From assembly GCA_029844215.1 (NCBI GenBank), contig CM056734.1:16068501-16132500 (forward strand): 64,000 nt of DNA, read 5' to 3'. Both the position numbers and the translations under genes were made by a program. Shown here piece by piece: positions 33,553-46,200 of the stretch (within the stretch, counting starts at the first letter, position 1; each line of letters starts with the position of its first letter). The notes under the pieces were generated by a model. The model made no database searches. It was not told the DNA's origin and saw nothing but the letters and a program-made list of their open reading frames with translations. Source of the DNA: Przewalskia tangutica (Eukaryota > Streptophyta > Magnoliopsida > Solanales > Solanaceae).

Positions 33553-35329
33553 ATATTTAGGTTCTTAACCACAACAGACCTAGGGTTATTATTTGGCATT
33601 ACTTTTGCATTTAATTTTGTGTGCTGTATTTTGTTTTGTTTATTTTAATTGCTACCTGCTTTACTGCTTTCCTTAAACTGGCATTCCGCTCATATTTCTT
33701 CCATTCTGGAAAATTCACACTATCACACACTCACGCGCTGGTGTGCTTCGCGCACCCGCAAATTTCTTTCAAAATATCCAAATTTTAGGAGAGTTGGCGC
33801 CTGCGCGGAGTTAGATCGGTTAAATCGATCGGTAGCGTATACCGCTCGAGTTGTCCGCTCGGGAACTCTTGCGTCTAGAAAAGCCAAATCTTAGAAACTT
33901 AAGATGAGCTATACCACCCTTTATTTAGGGGCATCGTGCATTTACCTTAGGTGGGTCAATCGCGGCATTGGCACCACAATTAGGAAGACACCAAACTTGT
34001 CGACGGGTTTCTCAACCCAACGACCAACCAAAGATACTACGTGTGGCGTGACAATGATAGACAAATCCAAGCCCAATCATGACATGTTGAAATTAGAAAA
34101 AGTGCCGTCGTTTGGTCGCCACTTCCAACAAAGGCATTACGGTTGGCGGCTCGGACAAATCCATCATAACCTCGCATATCGGCGTTTAGGCCCTACGGCA
34201 TAAAGGGTCCTGCATGTTAGGAAACGTTTGAATGTGCTATGTGCGATATATCTGTTACATACCTGCAAATTATGTGCTTTATGCTAACACCGTTTGTTGC
34301 ATTTTTAGAAAGATTTATCATCTCCCCCAAAGGTCGATTTGTATTTGACTAAGCAATGGCAGAACATCGATATCTCACAAGATCAAAGGCACGGTCCACG
34401 CATGATCGATTCAAGGCATCTGGCGGAGCAGTGAACTGTCTTGGTTCTATAGGCAAGCGGTCTCGAGAGAAAGCGGCGTAGATCCGATGAACACCTCGCC
34501 CAAATACGCGACAAATGGCAAACTGCGGTAGAAATCGGAAGGCTCGAAACATCATCAAGTACTAAATCGTGCAAATAACCAAAGCAGTCAAAATCCTCCA
34601 AATTACTATCGGTACCCTCTTACTACATATCCCATTCACCAATATACAATGCACCCATACATCCCACACAAAACCAAATTATGCTCGGCAAACACAAACC
34701 AAAGGCAACACAAACCTACTTTTTGCAATGCATACGACAACCGCTTACGATACCCGTCCGTCATACGCCACGACCCAAATGCCCGCTCACTAAACACCTT
34801 CAAACCCCGTAGGTGCTAAGAAAACCAACCGAACCTATACACCTTTGGCGAACCCATAACCCAAGTGTATGAGGCGAAAGCGCGAGAATACTCGGCCGAT
34901 TCCGAAATATCCCGGGCCTACTTCCCGAGGCACGATAAAACCAAACATTGTGCATACCACTCCGGTGTCGAGGGCACGACATCGAAATTGCTACTCCTCG
35001 CAGCGAGAATCGGCGTTGATCAAAGAAGGGTAATTCGGTGAAGAGTGCCCCAAATCCCTTGCCAAACCACGGCACGTCGATGTGCACTGACAACCTTAGA
35101 TGAGAATACACTCGCGCCATGCCCATTCCGCTGAATCAATCATTTATCCGAAACGCACGCGCGAAGCCAAAGAAGAAGATATTGATAGCGAGCATGAAGA
35201 CCCGGCCGTAGCGAGCGAAGGCGTATTGGTTGGATTTGCACCGCTTCCGTCCGCCAGAGTCGGATAAGAAAGAACAATTTAGTTTAGAAGAATAATTCAA
35301 GACTCATATTTAAGCTTTAATAATGTTTT
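33553..35329 (+). other. Leader-like interior of element F
   Basis: Contains short ORFs at 33649-33894 and 33904-34203 (99 codons) without recognised motifs. An ATG at 34356 opens a 41-codon frame (MAEHRYLTRSKARSTHDRFK ...) that could be the start of a lost gag, which is speculative. Many small frame disruptions are apparent. No conserved protein domain is readable. Confidence 0.5.
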
Positions 35330-35880
35330 CCTTTGTTTTGCTTGTAATTGGAACTACGTGTGACCTGATTCCCTTGGCGGATCGTGGCGCCACGCGAGCA
35401 GTCCCGCTTTTAGAAAATCCCAATTTCTCTTTTGCTTGTAATTGGAACTACGTGTGACCTGATTCCCTTGGCGGATACGTAGGCGGCCACCCGCCCGGTC
35501 CCACCTTTAGAAAATCGATTTCTCTTTTGCTTGTAATTGGAACTACGTGTGACTGATTCCCTTGGCGGATACGTGGCGGCCACACCGGTCCGCGCTTTTA
35601 GAAAATCCCAATTTCTCTTTTGCTTGTAATTGGAACTACGTGTGACTGATTCCTTGGCGGATCGTGGCGGCCACACGGATTCGGTCCGCTTTTAGAAAAT
35701 CCCAATTTCTCTTTTGCTTGTAATTGGAACTACGTTCGACCTGATTCCCTTGGCGGATACGTAGGAGGCCACATCGGCCTCGGTCCCACCTTTAGAATTT
35801 TACCCAATATTCGCCATAATGAACTACGTCGTGACTGATTCCTCGTGGGGATACGTGGCGCCTAAATCGGCTTTGGTCAC
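35330..35880 (+). repeat. Tandem repeat of about 108 bp, five copies
   Basis: The unit contains TTGCTTGTAATTGGAACTAC, then GTGTGACCTGATTCCCTTGG, CGGATACGTAGGCGGCCAC and CTTTTAGAAAATCCCAATT. Copies start near 35336, 35432, 35528, 35620 and 35716, with a degenerate sixth near 35820. GATTCC...GGATACGTAGG is a motif I associate with Ogre/Tat elements. Copies differ mainly by small indels. Confidence 0.85.
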
Positions 35881-36639
35881 ACCATTAGGAAACTTTCCCT
35901 TCGTTCTGAAAATAACAAGAATACACATAACATACAAGCAACTCCATTGAGACCCCCTTAGGCCAAACACCCTTTTCAAAATTGGGACAATGTAGGAAAC
36001 CAGACAGGGGTTGCAAGTCCCAACAGTCGGACACGCAGATATCAAGGAACAATGGCGAAGTCAAATCTGAATCGTACCCCCAAAAACTCACAAAATTTTC
36101 TTTGGCGCAGTCCTTCATATTAGCGTAAGATCTGACAAAAAGTTCTTCATATTAGCAAAAGCGAAAGAAACAACATAAGCGAGAGAGCACCGTGATCAAC
36201 AATAATTCAAAAGTCATGACAAAATCTAAGCGCGTCAGCTCGGGCATAAAGCACAACAAAGGCATCGTGGCACTTCGCGGTTGCGAGAAACATCTCGGGG
36301 CGACATCTCTACCACATAATTGCCTTTCTCAAATATTTATCATTTTGTTTTAACGATTATACACTAACTTTTCTCAAGCTTAGCTTGCGGGAGCATTTAT
36401 TCTACGGGAGCGGCGAACACGTCCGAGCAACGGCGTTATCGGCGTATGTCGGCGGCGACATATATCCGGCTTCGGTTCGTCGATCGAAATTGGGACAATT
36501 TTAAGGACTTCGCCACGAAAGGACACCGACAAATATGATTCCATATGCTCGAAAGATCGACGTGGCGGGACAAATTTTAAAGAGAGCTGACGCCGGTAGC
36601 ACCAAGAGTCAGCGAGGAACAAGGAGGACAATAACATTC
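35881..36639 (+). other. Interior of element F between the two arrays
   Basis: Non-coding; short overlapping minus-strand ORFs have no motif. The segment includes an AT-rich stretch at about 36340-36370. Confidence 0.4.
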
Positions 36640-37260
36640 CAATACAACATCTGCATCTCGTCCATACAACGAGCATCTGCGTTCGTCCATACAACGACGA
36701 ACATCTACATCTCGCCCATACAACGGCGAACATCTGCATTTCGTCCATCTGACGACGAACATCTACATCTCGTCCATACAACGACTTAACACTGCGTCTC
36801 GTCCATACAACGGCGAACACTGCATTTCGTCCATACAACGGCGAACACTGCGTTTCGTCCATACAACGGCGAACACTGCATTTCGTCCATACTGACGTTA
36901 ACATCTACATCTCGTCCATCTGACGGCGAACATCTGCATTTCGTCCATCTGACGCGAACATCTGCATTTCGTCCATACAACGCATTAACATCTACATTTC
37001 GTCCATACAACGGCAACATCGTATCTCGTCCATCTGGCGACGAACATCTGCGTCTGTCCATCTGACGGCGAACATCTGCGTCTGTCCATACAACGACGAA
37101 CATCTGCGTCTCGTCCATACAACGGCGAACATCTGCGTCGTCCATACTGGCGAACATCTGCGTCGTCCATCTGACGGCGAACATCTGCGTTTCGTCCATA
37201 CAACAACGAACATCTGCATTTCGTCCATCTGACGAACATCTGCGTCTCTATACAAGACGG
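36640..37260 (+). repeat. Minisatellite of about 29 bp, roughly 20 copies
   Basis: The unit is approximately GAACATCTGCATTTCGTCC followed by ATACAACGGC, with variants atctac/atctgc, cgtctcg/catttcg and atacaacg/atctgacg. It runs without interruption for about 620 bp inside element F. Several minus-strand frames (MDETQMFAVRWT...) come only from the repeat and are not genes. Confidence 0.88.
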
Positions 37261-37719
37261 CGTATCGTCACACCGTTTCATTATATAGTATATACGATTT
37301 GACTCTGACGCGACCACAAAACTTACGTTCTTACATTATTTTGTTTTGTGATTTATGCACTAATGCTTCTATCTTAGCTTGATCTACGAGGCTGCGCAGA
37401 TGGAGCCTGGCGTGGATTTTCTCTTCTGACCGGAAATTTGTTGGGGCGAACCGCCCGATGAATGGCGTAGCGGCCTCAGCGTCGGTCCACTCGTTCCACA
37501 TCACCATAAGACCCGAGTACCATAAGCCGTAGCGGTGCGCGGAGTTGGCTTAGTTTTTTCTTTACCACGGCCGATTGTCGTCATAACTCGACCGGGACAA
37601 TTTAGTCGCGTCGGCCTTGCCTAAATTGCCCAACATTCTATTTACGGTCGAGACAAAATTGGCTATGAGTCAACGTCTTTGTCAGAAGATTCTTCCATCT
37701 CCATACAAAGAGGAATATT
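37261..37719 (+). other. 3' interior of element F
   Basis: No coding motif. The sequence before the right LTR (acaaagaggaatat, 37704-37718) is the best candidate for the polypurine tract. Confidence 0.5.
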
Positions 37720-40700
37720 TGACACCCATTTTGACCCTCCCGTCGATCATTAACTATAAAATTACACTAATTTTCAACAATAATTCTAATAATTTTAAAA
37801 TAATAAAATGCAGAATAAAACATTAATACTGGCATAAATAAACAATTTAATAATAAATAATAAATACATAAAATAATAATCTAACACGCGTTTTAATAAT
37901 AGCATTCATAAAAGAATTAAGAAGCCCTAATTTTTATTTAATGAGTCTTAATAATGACATCACTTTATAAACATTAAACACTAATTAAATAGCACACCCG
38001 CATTTATTATTATAATAATTTAAATCTAAACTTAGACTAATAAAGCACCTAAATAATTTAATCACAATTTATTAATCTGATTTACCCCTAATTAATTTTA
38101 CCTAAACTAACAATTAAAACTAACCTAAAACTAATACACCTAATTTAATACCTAAACTCTACCCAACCCAAAACGCAGCCCAACAACCCACGTCGCCCTG
38201 GCCCAACCCGCAGGCCCAGAAACCATCAGCCTTTATCTCCTGTCCCCCCAGTTCGCCCACACCCCAAAGAACCCTTATTTCCCTCGCTCGCTTATCCCTT
38301 CCCGGAACCCTAAAACCTAAAGCCTCGATGTCGCCTCGCACTCCCCATCGCCGCACCTTTCCCCGCCGAGATTCTCGCTGAGAATCGTGACCTTCCTTAC
38401 CCATGCACACGCAGCTCGCCACTACCATAACACGAACCAGCAAAATCTCGCCCAAATCGTGTCAAATCGATAATAAAACCTTACCAAAATCAGCACTGAA
38501 GAATCTCAATCAAATCGTCTAAAATCAGTACCAATAACTTACCAACATTAGAACCCGAAATTGAGGCTATATAAACCATTCAAATACACATGCAAGAGCG
38601 CGGTGGAGGGCAGAGCACAGCACGACAGAGCTCAGAGGCAAAGACAAAGGTCGAGCACCGCTTTCATCTTCAAGAATACCTTCTTTACAATCCGAAAATT
38701 AGAAGGCTAAGGCAAGAACATAAAATCGAACCCTTTCGTCTTCCTCGTAAGAATCCGTCACAAACCAGTAAGTATTCTCAAAGCAACAGCTTCATTCCAT
38801 TTTTATCGCATCGCACAAAACTCCGAGTGGATCGACACTTGATACGTCTGTGCCTCGGTTATTTGTCAGGAGAAGGTAATTCAACTTTCCCGAATTTGAT
38901 TCTTTATGTGAATTTATGTATTTTTATTATGTATTTCTTGATTATATTTGTTAATTTTGTTATAAAAGTCTTGATATGTTTTAGCCTATCTTGTTAGATT
39001 ACGATTATCTAAAGCTATTACTAGGTTCATATTTAATATCATAAGCGAAATGCGTTTGCTAATATCCGATTGTGATGTTGATTGATCGAAAGTTTCTATG
39101 GTGTCAACAAGTTCAGATTGTTCATCCGGTATGTCGGTTTGAGATCGAGTATCTTGCTCTACCTAGCTAAAAGTGTCATGCCCGCTTAATTAGGGAAATC
39201 CTTCACGTCAATATTTTACGTCTCCTGAATTATATCGTGCTCTGGTTATTGTCTGTTAAGCTTTTGCCTTAAATTTCTTATTAGATTAGACCATACTATG
39301 TTAAGCTATATCTTTGGTTGTATTCCATGTCTTAATTTGTAATCTTGTTTCATATGTTAAATACATACAGTGGACTAAGTGGACTATCAAGACCGTTTAG
39401 GGAGGGGTTTAGTTAAGAAAATGATTTGGATGAACCCTTTTGTATGAAAACAAAATGTCTACTCCCTTTGTGAGTTGCGTATATATAAATCTACATTGTC
39501 TATTTGAAATGTTGGTTCCTTGTGCCTTGGTGCTTAATTTATCCACATGCAGCGTATACATTTTGTGTTTACCAATTATCGAGTATGAGTTTGGTGGAAA
39601 TGTCTTAGCAGCTACCTTTCATCCTCCTGTTCCTTTTCAGTGTTTTGTCGGGGTTTGTTAAGTATTTTTCTCTTCTTTGGATCATATCCTTATTCTATTG
39701 ATGTTATGCAAATATGCAACTCTTCATGTTTATTTAGGAGAGAAATTTGTCCCGTTTGTATGCCTAAAATATCTTCTCTGGGTGCTTAATTATTTATCTT
39801 CTGACCCTCGTGTTGTTGATATGACTACACACTTAGCCTTACCGATTTAAATCCTAAAATGGGTCCTTGACAGCATATAATCTCACTCAAGTTAACCATG
39901 GTGCCCTGTTTACAGTGATGATCTTTACTATATTTGATAAAAGATATAGTTCTTGTATGCTCGATCTGAGATCCATTTATCTTTTATGTTTAAAAATGCT
40001 ATCTCTATTGGTTATTTGGTCTTCTCGGTTTCTCGTGAATCTGCTGCACCTATTTTAAGTGTTTATCATGCTGATTTTAAAGGTTGTGTTAGTTAGGTCC
40101 ATGTTGTTTGATAAGCTGTTTGTGTATAATCAGCCCATATACCTAATATGCTAGGTTAAGATTTCTTGTGTCTTGTGTGATTTTCCGAGTAATTGTAAAT
40201 GATCGCATGCTAATCTTGGTATGTCTGAACTTTTTTAGCTATTAAGTTCATATGATGTTGGTTTGAGGTGCCTAATTGGATAAGCGGATTTAAGGCTTTT
40301 GTAGTAGTCCCAAGAAACATGTCGACCCTTTGAGACTATAATTGATCACCCGCATACGTATCTATTATGATAGTTGACATTAGTGTGAATTAGGAAATCA
40401 TTGGGTTAGGAGTTAATATATGCGCATAAGCTGTTATGTTGGTTCTACAAAGCGACCTTATCCATCTTGAGGATTTTATGTGAGCAAATATACTTTCTTT
40501 GTTAATTGAATCATCTTGTATGTTTGTCAAAGATTATATATGCTTGTATATCTTTATTAATTATATTACGGATGTGTCTATTCTTATATGCCTAAGAGGA
40601 TACCAGCGTCTTCTACATTTATGAATCTATTGGTTTGGTAAATGATTCATTTCTTGAAATTTGCCATAGTTAAATATAAATTGGATCATATACATGTCTA

Positions 40701-41840
40701 AGTTTATATTAGCATATTATCTATTTGCATTATTAAAATTTTGAGACACTCTAATCCTTATCTTCTTTTTTTTTACATGAAATGCATCGGAGCGAAATGA
40801 AGAGTCTCATGGCGAGACTCATTACAAGCTACAACAAATGAAGATCCGCATCTTGTGTGCTTCATCCTCTCCGCATCATAAACTCCAAACCATAGGCGGA
40901 ATGACTTCGCCATTTCCTCGAGTCCTTGTTAATTCTTATCCTCACCCCATTTATTGTTGTAATTATTTGACTAACGCTACTCTAATTAGTAGGACACCTA
41001 GAATAGCTAAACCTTGAATCAATAATTAGAAGATAATTGGGTATTAGAAATTTGGCCTTCCCCTAGTTGCTTATTTAGGATTGTCATGCATATCGGAATA
41101 TTTTTTTTTATCATTGCAAAGAGTAATTAAAACCTAAACTATATTTTTGCATAATTAACAAAGCAAATCCATAAATAACTATCTTTCCCTTTATTTTCCA
41201 TTGCCAAAAAGAGTATTTTATAAACAACATGAAATGCATATTTTCGAACTTTATACTATGTCATGCCTATTTACCTAGATACATTTTGTCAAAGAAACTG
41301 ATTCTGGCATTATTACCTTTACACTATACTATGCAATATATATTTTATCTAATATAGCAAATTTATATGTTCTTTAAGTATCTTATGAACGTATATTTTC
41401 ATCCAAAAATTAATTCTACTTTATAAAATCATAAACCTTTATGTCGTCAAAGAACATATTTTCCTTACTTTATATAAAACACTTGCAACATTCTTTTACT
41501 TCAAACATTCTTTCTTAAACATGCCTTTCTTAGCATAAATAATTAACCCTAGGTTTGAACGGACAACCGCAAGTTAGCGGATCCTTTAGGGTGCCTAACC
41601 CCTTCCCTTTAGGATAATAAAGAACCCTTACCCAGAATCTCATTAAGTTTAGCAGACCATTAAATGGAGTTAATGTTTACTTTAAACTAGTTAACATTTA
41701 GGTGTCCTAATTCACCCAAATTAATTAGGTGGCGACTCCTCGAACCCTTTTTAACATTCAGCACTTTATTATTTATTTTCTAACATTTTTTTATTTAAGC
41801 AGGGTTCGCTAAAAAGTCGCGGTCGAAAAAGGGCGCGACA
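37720..41840 (+). repeat. Right LTR of element F
   Basis: 4121 bp partner of 29380-33532, with the same start (TGACACC), TATA box (38567-38575) and end (GGGCGCGACA). Ends at the resumption of the Copia E LTR. Confidence 0.92.
38567..38575 (+). promoter_or_regulatory. TATA box of the right F LTR
   Basis: CTATATAAA at the position equivalent to 30252. If active, transcripts would run out of the LTR towards 42 kb. Confidence 0.6.
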
Positions 41841-42450
41841 TGTGCGACGGGAAAATGGAAATTTCAGACTCTTGGGTTGATTTTAGAGCATTGAATTTCC
41901 ATTACTTGGCACTTAAATTAAGCCATTATTTGGCTGATTGTAACATCTCAATAAGTGTCATTACATGACTATTGAAAGTCATTAGTTGGCTAGTTGAAAT
42001 GTGATTTTTCTTACACTATAAATTGAGGTCTTTAGCTCAATTGGAAATAACATGCGACACTTAGAAATCAGAAAATTTCTGAAATACTTTTTCTTCTCTA
42101 AGCATTCTTTCTATATTCAAAGTTCTTCAAGAAAAACAATTGAGTTTTCTTTGCTCAAGTGTTAGTAGTTATTTTATCTTGAAAGACTATTGCCCGTTAA
42201 CGTAAAAAGATATATACAAGGCAATCTTATCTTAAAGACAGAGTGTCATCACTCGGCTCAACACAGTTGTAACACTTTCAGATTTAGTGTCTCTTGATTT
42301 CAGGTTATCAAGATTCAAGGAGCAACCTGCAATTAGTACGAAGATTCAAGACTGAGATCAAGAACTCAAAGCTTGTTGCCACAACTATTATTACTACAAA
42401 TTTATTGCTATTGCAATCTTCATTATTTATATAGTTATTTATTATTTCCG
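41841..42450 (+). repeat. Right LTR of element E, part 2
   Basis: Resumes tgtgcgacgggaaaatgg and shows the R-U5-like text found in the element D LTR (ttttatcttgaaagactatt, gcaatcttatcttaaaga). The end is placed near 42450 by comparison and is approximate. Confidence 0.6.
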
Positions 42451-43266
42451 TAGATGGATCATATACACAACAATATACTTAATAGTGGATCGAGTATATT
42501 GTTAAGGACAAACTAGAAATTGATTAACTATACTGGATTAAGAAACATACACCCTAAAAGAATAAATTGAACAAAATAATTACTCTCAAGTATTAGTTTG
42601 ATAATTGCATGAATCAAATGAATCTTGAGAGGTTCAACATTTCTTTCAACTCCACGAAAATGGAATTGTTCAATTCTTCTAGTGGATGCTGCAGTCTCTC
42701 AAATATCTAATTAAAGAAACACCATATTTGTCAAATATATGGACTATGCCATCAACAATTTTATTGTTTGAAAGCAGAAATAGCAAATTCTTTAAAAAGT
42801 CAACCTCGAAATGTTTGACTTTCTCAAAGTTCAAATCTTCTTTCATTTAATTGGTTTTTTTATGCTTTATATCTCAAATAATTTGTGTTATTCAAAAATA
42901 GTTATTTCAAATCATTTGATATTTTAAAAGTTAAGGTACAATTAATTATCCCCCTCTTTTATTTATTTTTAATACAATTTTGTCATTAATAGAGATGACA
43001 CATAAGTAAAGTAACATTTAATGGATAATAATTATAACTTAGACATAAATAAAAGTAAAGTTAGTCAAATATCGTCTCCTAATTTATATTTCTCAATAGA
43101 TGTATAAAACAAAAAAGACAAATAATTTAAAACGGATGAAGTATTTGATAACAAAGCAAACGCGACATTTAATGATGTGTAGGTCTCTTCTACAAACTAT
43201 GTCCTCTTTTTTCTGTTATTTATCAACCACCACGAATCAGTAACCAAAACAGGAAATATGTCACCT
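42451..43266. other. Intergenic between Copia E and the second hAT element
   Basis: Very AT-rich, no ORF with homology and no repeat structure recognised. Confidence 0.4.
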
Positions 43267-43274
43267 ACATTAAT

Positions 43275-46200
43275 CAAGGGATGATCGGTGGTAGGCCGGA
43301 CCAGCGGATCGGGGCCGCGGGATCGGCGGTCGGGTTGGAGAGGAGGGGCGGGTTGGCTGGGCGGGCAGGCGGGGCCGGGACTAGCGGGACGATCAAGTGT
43401 CCCGTCCGACGGGGCGGTCGGCAGTCGGGCGTGTTTTTTTAAAAAAAAATAATTTCCACTAAATTAAAAATACTAAATTACTAACAAAGTAACATTAACA
43501 TATAGTAATATAGTGATAGTCATAGACTCATATACTCATATTATAATTATACTATTTACTATTATAATATTATAATATTATACTCATATATATAATATAT
43601 TTATAAAGTATAAACTAAATAATTAAAGTATTAAACAAAGACAAGAAGAGTGTAAAAAAAACATCCCAAGGCTGTTTTTGTGTCTCTTATATTATTAATT
43701 ATTTCATTAAAATATACAAGATTCAGAATTACAACATTGTAGCGTACTGTTGTTGAAAAAAATTGCAAAAGACATAGAAAAATTAAAAAATTGCAATGAA
43801 ATAAATTACCAATTTGAAAATACTTTTTCTAGTTTCTTTATAATTTCGTGTGGTTCTTCGGTTGGAATTGGTATATCTTGGTCAAATTGTTCCACGTCGC
43901 TACTCATGTCTTCAGATAAAATGTCGTTGTAGTTTTCGTCTTCTTCGTTAATCTCGGTTGTGCGCCTCCTTCGCTCCACTCGTATCAATCTCTGAATAGT
44001 ACCGCATCTCAGTGTCTCGGCTAATGAGTGTATCAGTGCTCCTATTTGAAATTTGTCTGCAGAAAAAGCGCTTTCAGAAGCGATTGATGACGCTTGAATG
44101 TTCAAAATATCTCGGGCCATCATTGAAAATGTCGGAAATGTCTTCTCATTCTGCATCCAATATTTCAGCAAGTCTTCCTTTCCGTCTTCATTGATAACTG
44201 CTTGGTAAGGTAAATTACCCTGCAAAACAAAAACATCGAACTCGCTAATTTGGTTAGCTTCTACCAGCGCATTCTATTTACGAGGCTTTCAATAAAATCA
44301 ATACTAGCGCGAAGCGGCATGTCTTTTAGTGTGTTGAGCGAGAAGAAGATGTACGAAAGTCGGTTGGTTACTAGCACTTTCTTCTTTGGTAATGCCGATA
44401 TACTTTTGCATTCATCTTCTACGCTATTCAACACTTCGTTTTCGATAGGTGGCTCAACATTTAAATTTTTGGGAGTTGGAGGTGGTAGTACGTCCATACA
44501 GTTATAAATATTTTCAATAAGACTTTTACAACCCTCTACTTTAATAGTCGGGTTTAATACAGCACCAATAATATAAATAAGGGGAATAGAAATAAAATAT
44601 TTCTTTAATTCCATAAACATTTTTTTAATAGCTGCCTTATAAGCAGGTTTTTCCATATATTCTTTAAGAAGTAAAAATATTATAGCTATATAAAACAACA
44701 TAGTTGAAATAGTAGGATAATATAAAGTAGAAAATTCTTTTGTTGCTCGTTGAAAATTCTCTAGAAATACAATAAGTTCTTTAATTTTGTCTCAATCATT
44801 ATCCACAATTATATCATTTGAATTTTGATTATGGGCGTTAAAAAAATAAAGTGATAGGTTTTCTATAGTCATAAGCAACAACTAGTTGGTCATATAAAGA
44901 ATTCCACCTAGTAGGTACTTCTTCGGGAATTTTTCTGTAAGATAGTCCACAATCGTGACAAGTTTTTTTATATTCTTTTCTCTGTTGGATTCTATTATTT
45001 TTAAAAATAAAGTGTATATCAAATTGTATTTTTTCAAGAATATCTTGAAAAGGTGAAAGATCATTCTTTACAACTAAGTTATAAATATGACACACACATT
45101 TGATATGAAAATATTTTGGAAAAGACGGAGTTAAAACTTCTTTTAAAATATAAATAGCAGCATTGTTAGAAGATGCATTATCTAATAAAATACTCATAAC
45201 TTTATCAGTTATTCCGTAATAATCGCAGACTGAATAAATATTTTCTGAAATAAACTCACCAGTGTGCCTACTATCTATATATCTATATATCTATATGCTA
45301 AAATACGTTTTTGCATAGACCATTTATAATCTATCCAATGACAGGTTACCGTTAAATAATAATGTTCGTTAGTACTACGACTTATATCAGAAGTTAGAGC
45401 GACTTTGCAATTTAAATGATATAATGAATAACGCAAATATTGTTGATATTCGTGTGCAAATTTAAACACGTCTCTCTTAACCGTTGATCTAGAAAAACCT
45501 TTATAAGCAGAATTATACATATCTCTAATATAATGAATAAAACCAGGCGATTCAGGAAATGAAAAAGTCAAACCCTCCACAACAACTAATTTTGCCAGTG
45601 CTTCCCTATCTTTATGTTTATCGTATTTAGGGCCTACAACTCCCCCCGTCATAGGGTTAATTTGACCATGTACTTTATTCGGGACAGTATGTGAACCTTG
45701 TCCCGATTGAGAGGACGTCTGCTCACCATCTTTTTCAATAATGTATTGGGCATGCAAGGCTTTGTTTTTTTTGCAATAGGTGTCTTTCTAAACCCCCCGT
45801 CCCACCATGACCTTGTCCAGTTTTAAAAGAATAAACAGATTTACAAGTTTTACATATAGCTACTTGATTCGGTACGTCCCTGTCAAAATATTTCCATACA
45901 ACTTATTTTAATGGTCGTTTTGCCGGACCTCGTCTCATACTAGGGGGGATAGGAGGCATTTCACTAGTGGATGTATCATCATCTTCATTAGTAGGTGTAT
46001 CATCATCTAGAGTGTCATCTAAATTAAAATCTTCTTCATTTTGAGGATAAACATTTGTGTGTCAAGATCATATGGTATTTCAGAAAGCAGATTCGGGATC
46101 TATAAAATCATCTTGTCTGGAATAGTGGAATACTAGAAGAAGTACCGCCCTCTTGTTACATACTACTAGAAGTACTTGCCGAAAAGACTTTTTGTTCTTT

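Larger units (their letters stand above)
29380..41840 (+). mobile_element. Ogre/Tat-like Gypsy element F with 4.1-kb LTRs, no recognisable pol, 12.5 kb
   Basis: Two direct repeats of 4153 and 4121 bp (29380-33532 and 37720-41840) start TGACACC and end GGGCGCGACA. The first is followed by TGGCGACTCCACTGG, a primer-binding site of the tRNA-Arg type used by Ogre elements. The 4.19-kb interior has no gag, protease, RT or integrase motif. Instead it holds a leader-like region, a 108-bp tandem repeat and a 29-bp minisatellite. The very long LTRs, tRNA-Arg primer site and GGCGGATACGTAGG repeat motif together point to a non-autonomous Ogre/Tat derivative. Target duplication is unclear: TGTGC follows the right LTR and also occurs at 29356-29360, 19 bases before the left LTR. 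Confidence 0.88.
27550..42450 (+). mobile_element. Copia element E (plus), decayed and split by element F
   Basis: A truncated left LTR (27550 to about 27855) is followed directly by RNase H-end remnants (27856-29026), a polypurine tract (AAGAGGGGAT, 29027-29036) and a right LTR starting at 29037. The right LTR is interrupted at 29380 and resumes at 41841, ending near 42450 (approximate). The LTRs match those of element D on the other strand (shared TTGGAAAT start and cacgtgcacacgtagtgtca). Gag, protease, integrase and most of RT are deleted. Confidence 0.78.

Noticed and set aside
33649..34203. Two plus-strand ORFs (81 and 99 codons) in element F
   Set aside because: No recognisable gag or other domain; kept only as leader-like interior.
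36380..37317. Long overlapping minus-strand ORFs with repeated MDETQMF-type text
   Set aside because: They result from stop-free translation of the 29-bp minisatellite inside element F; no start context, domain or family resemblance.
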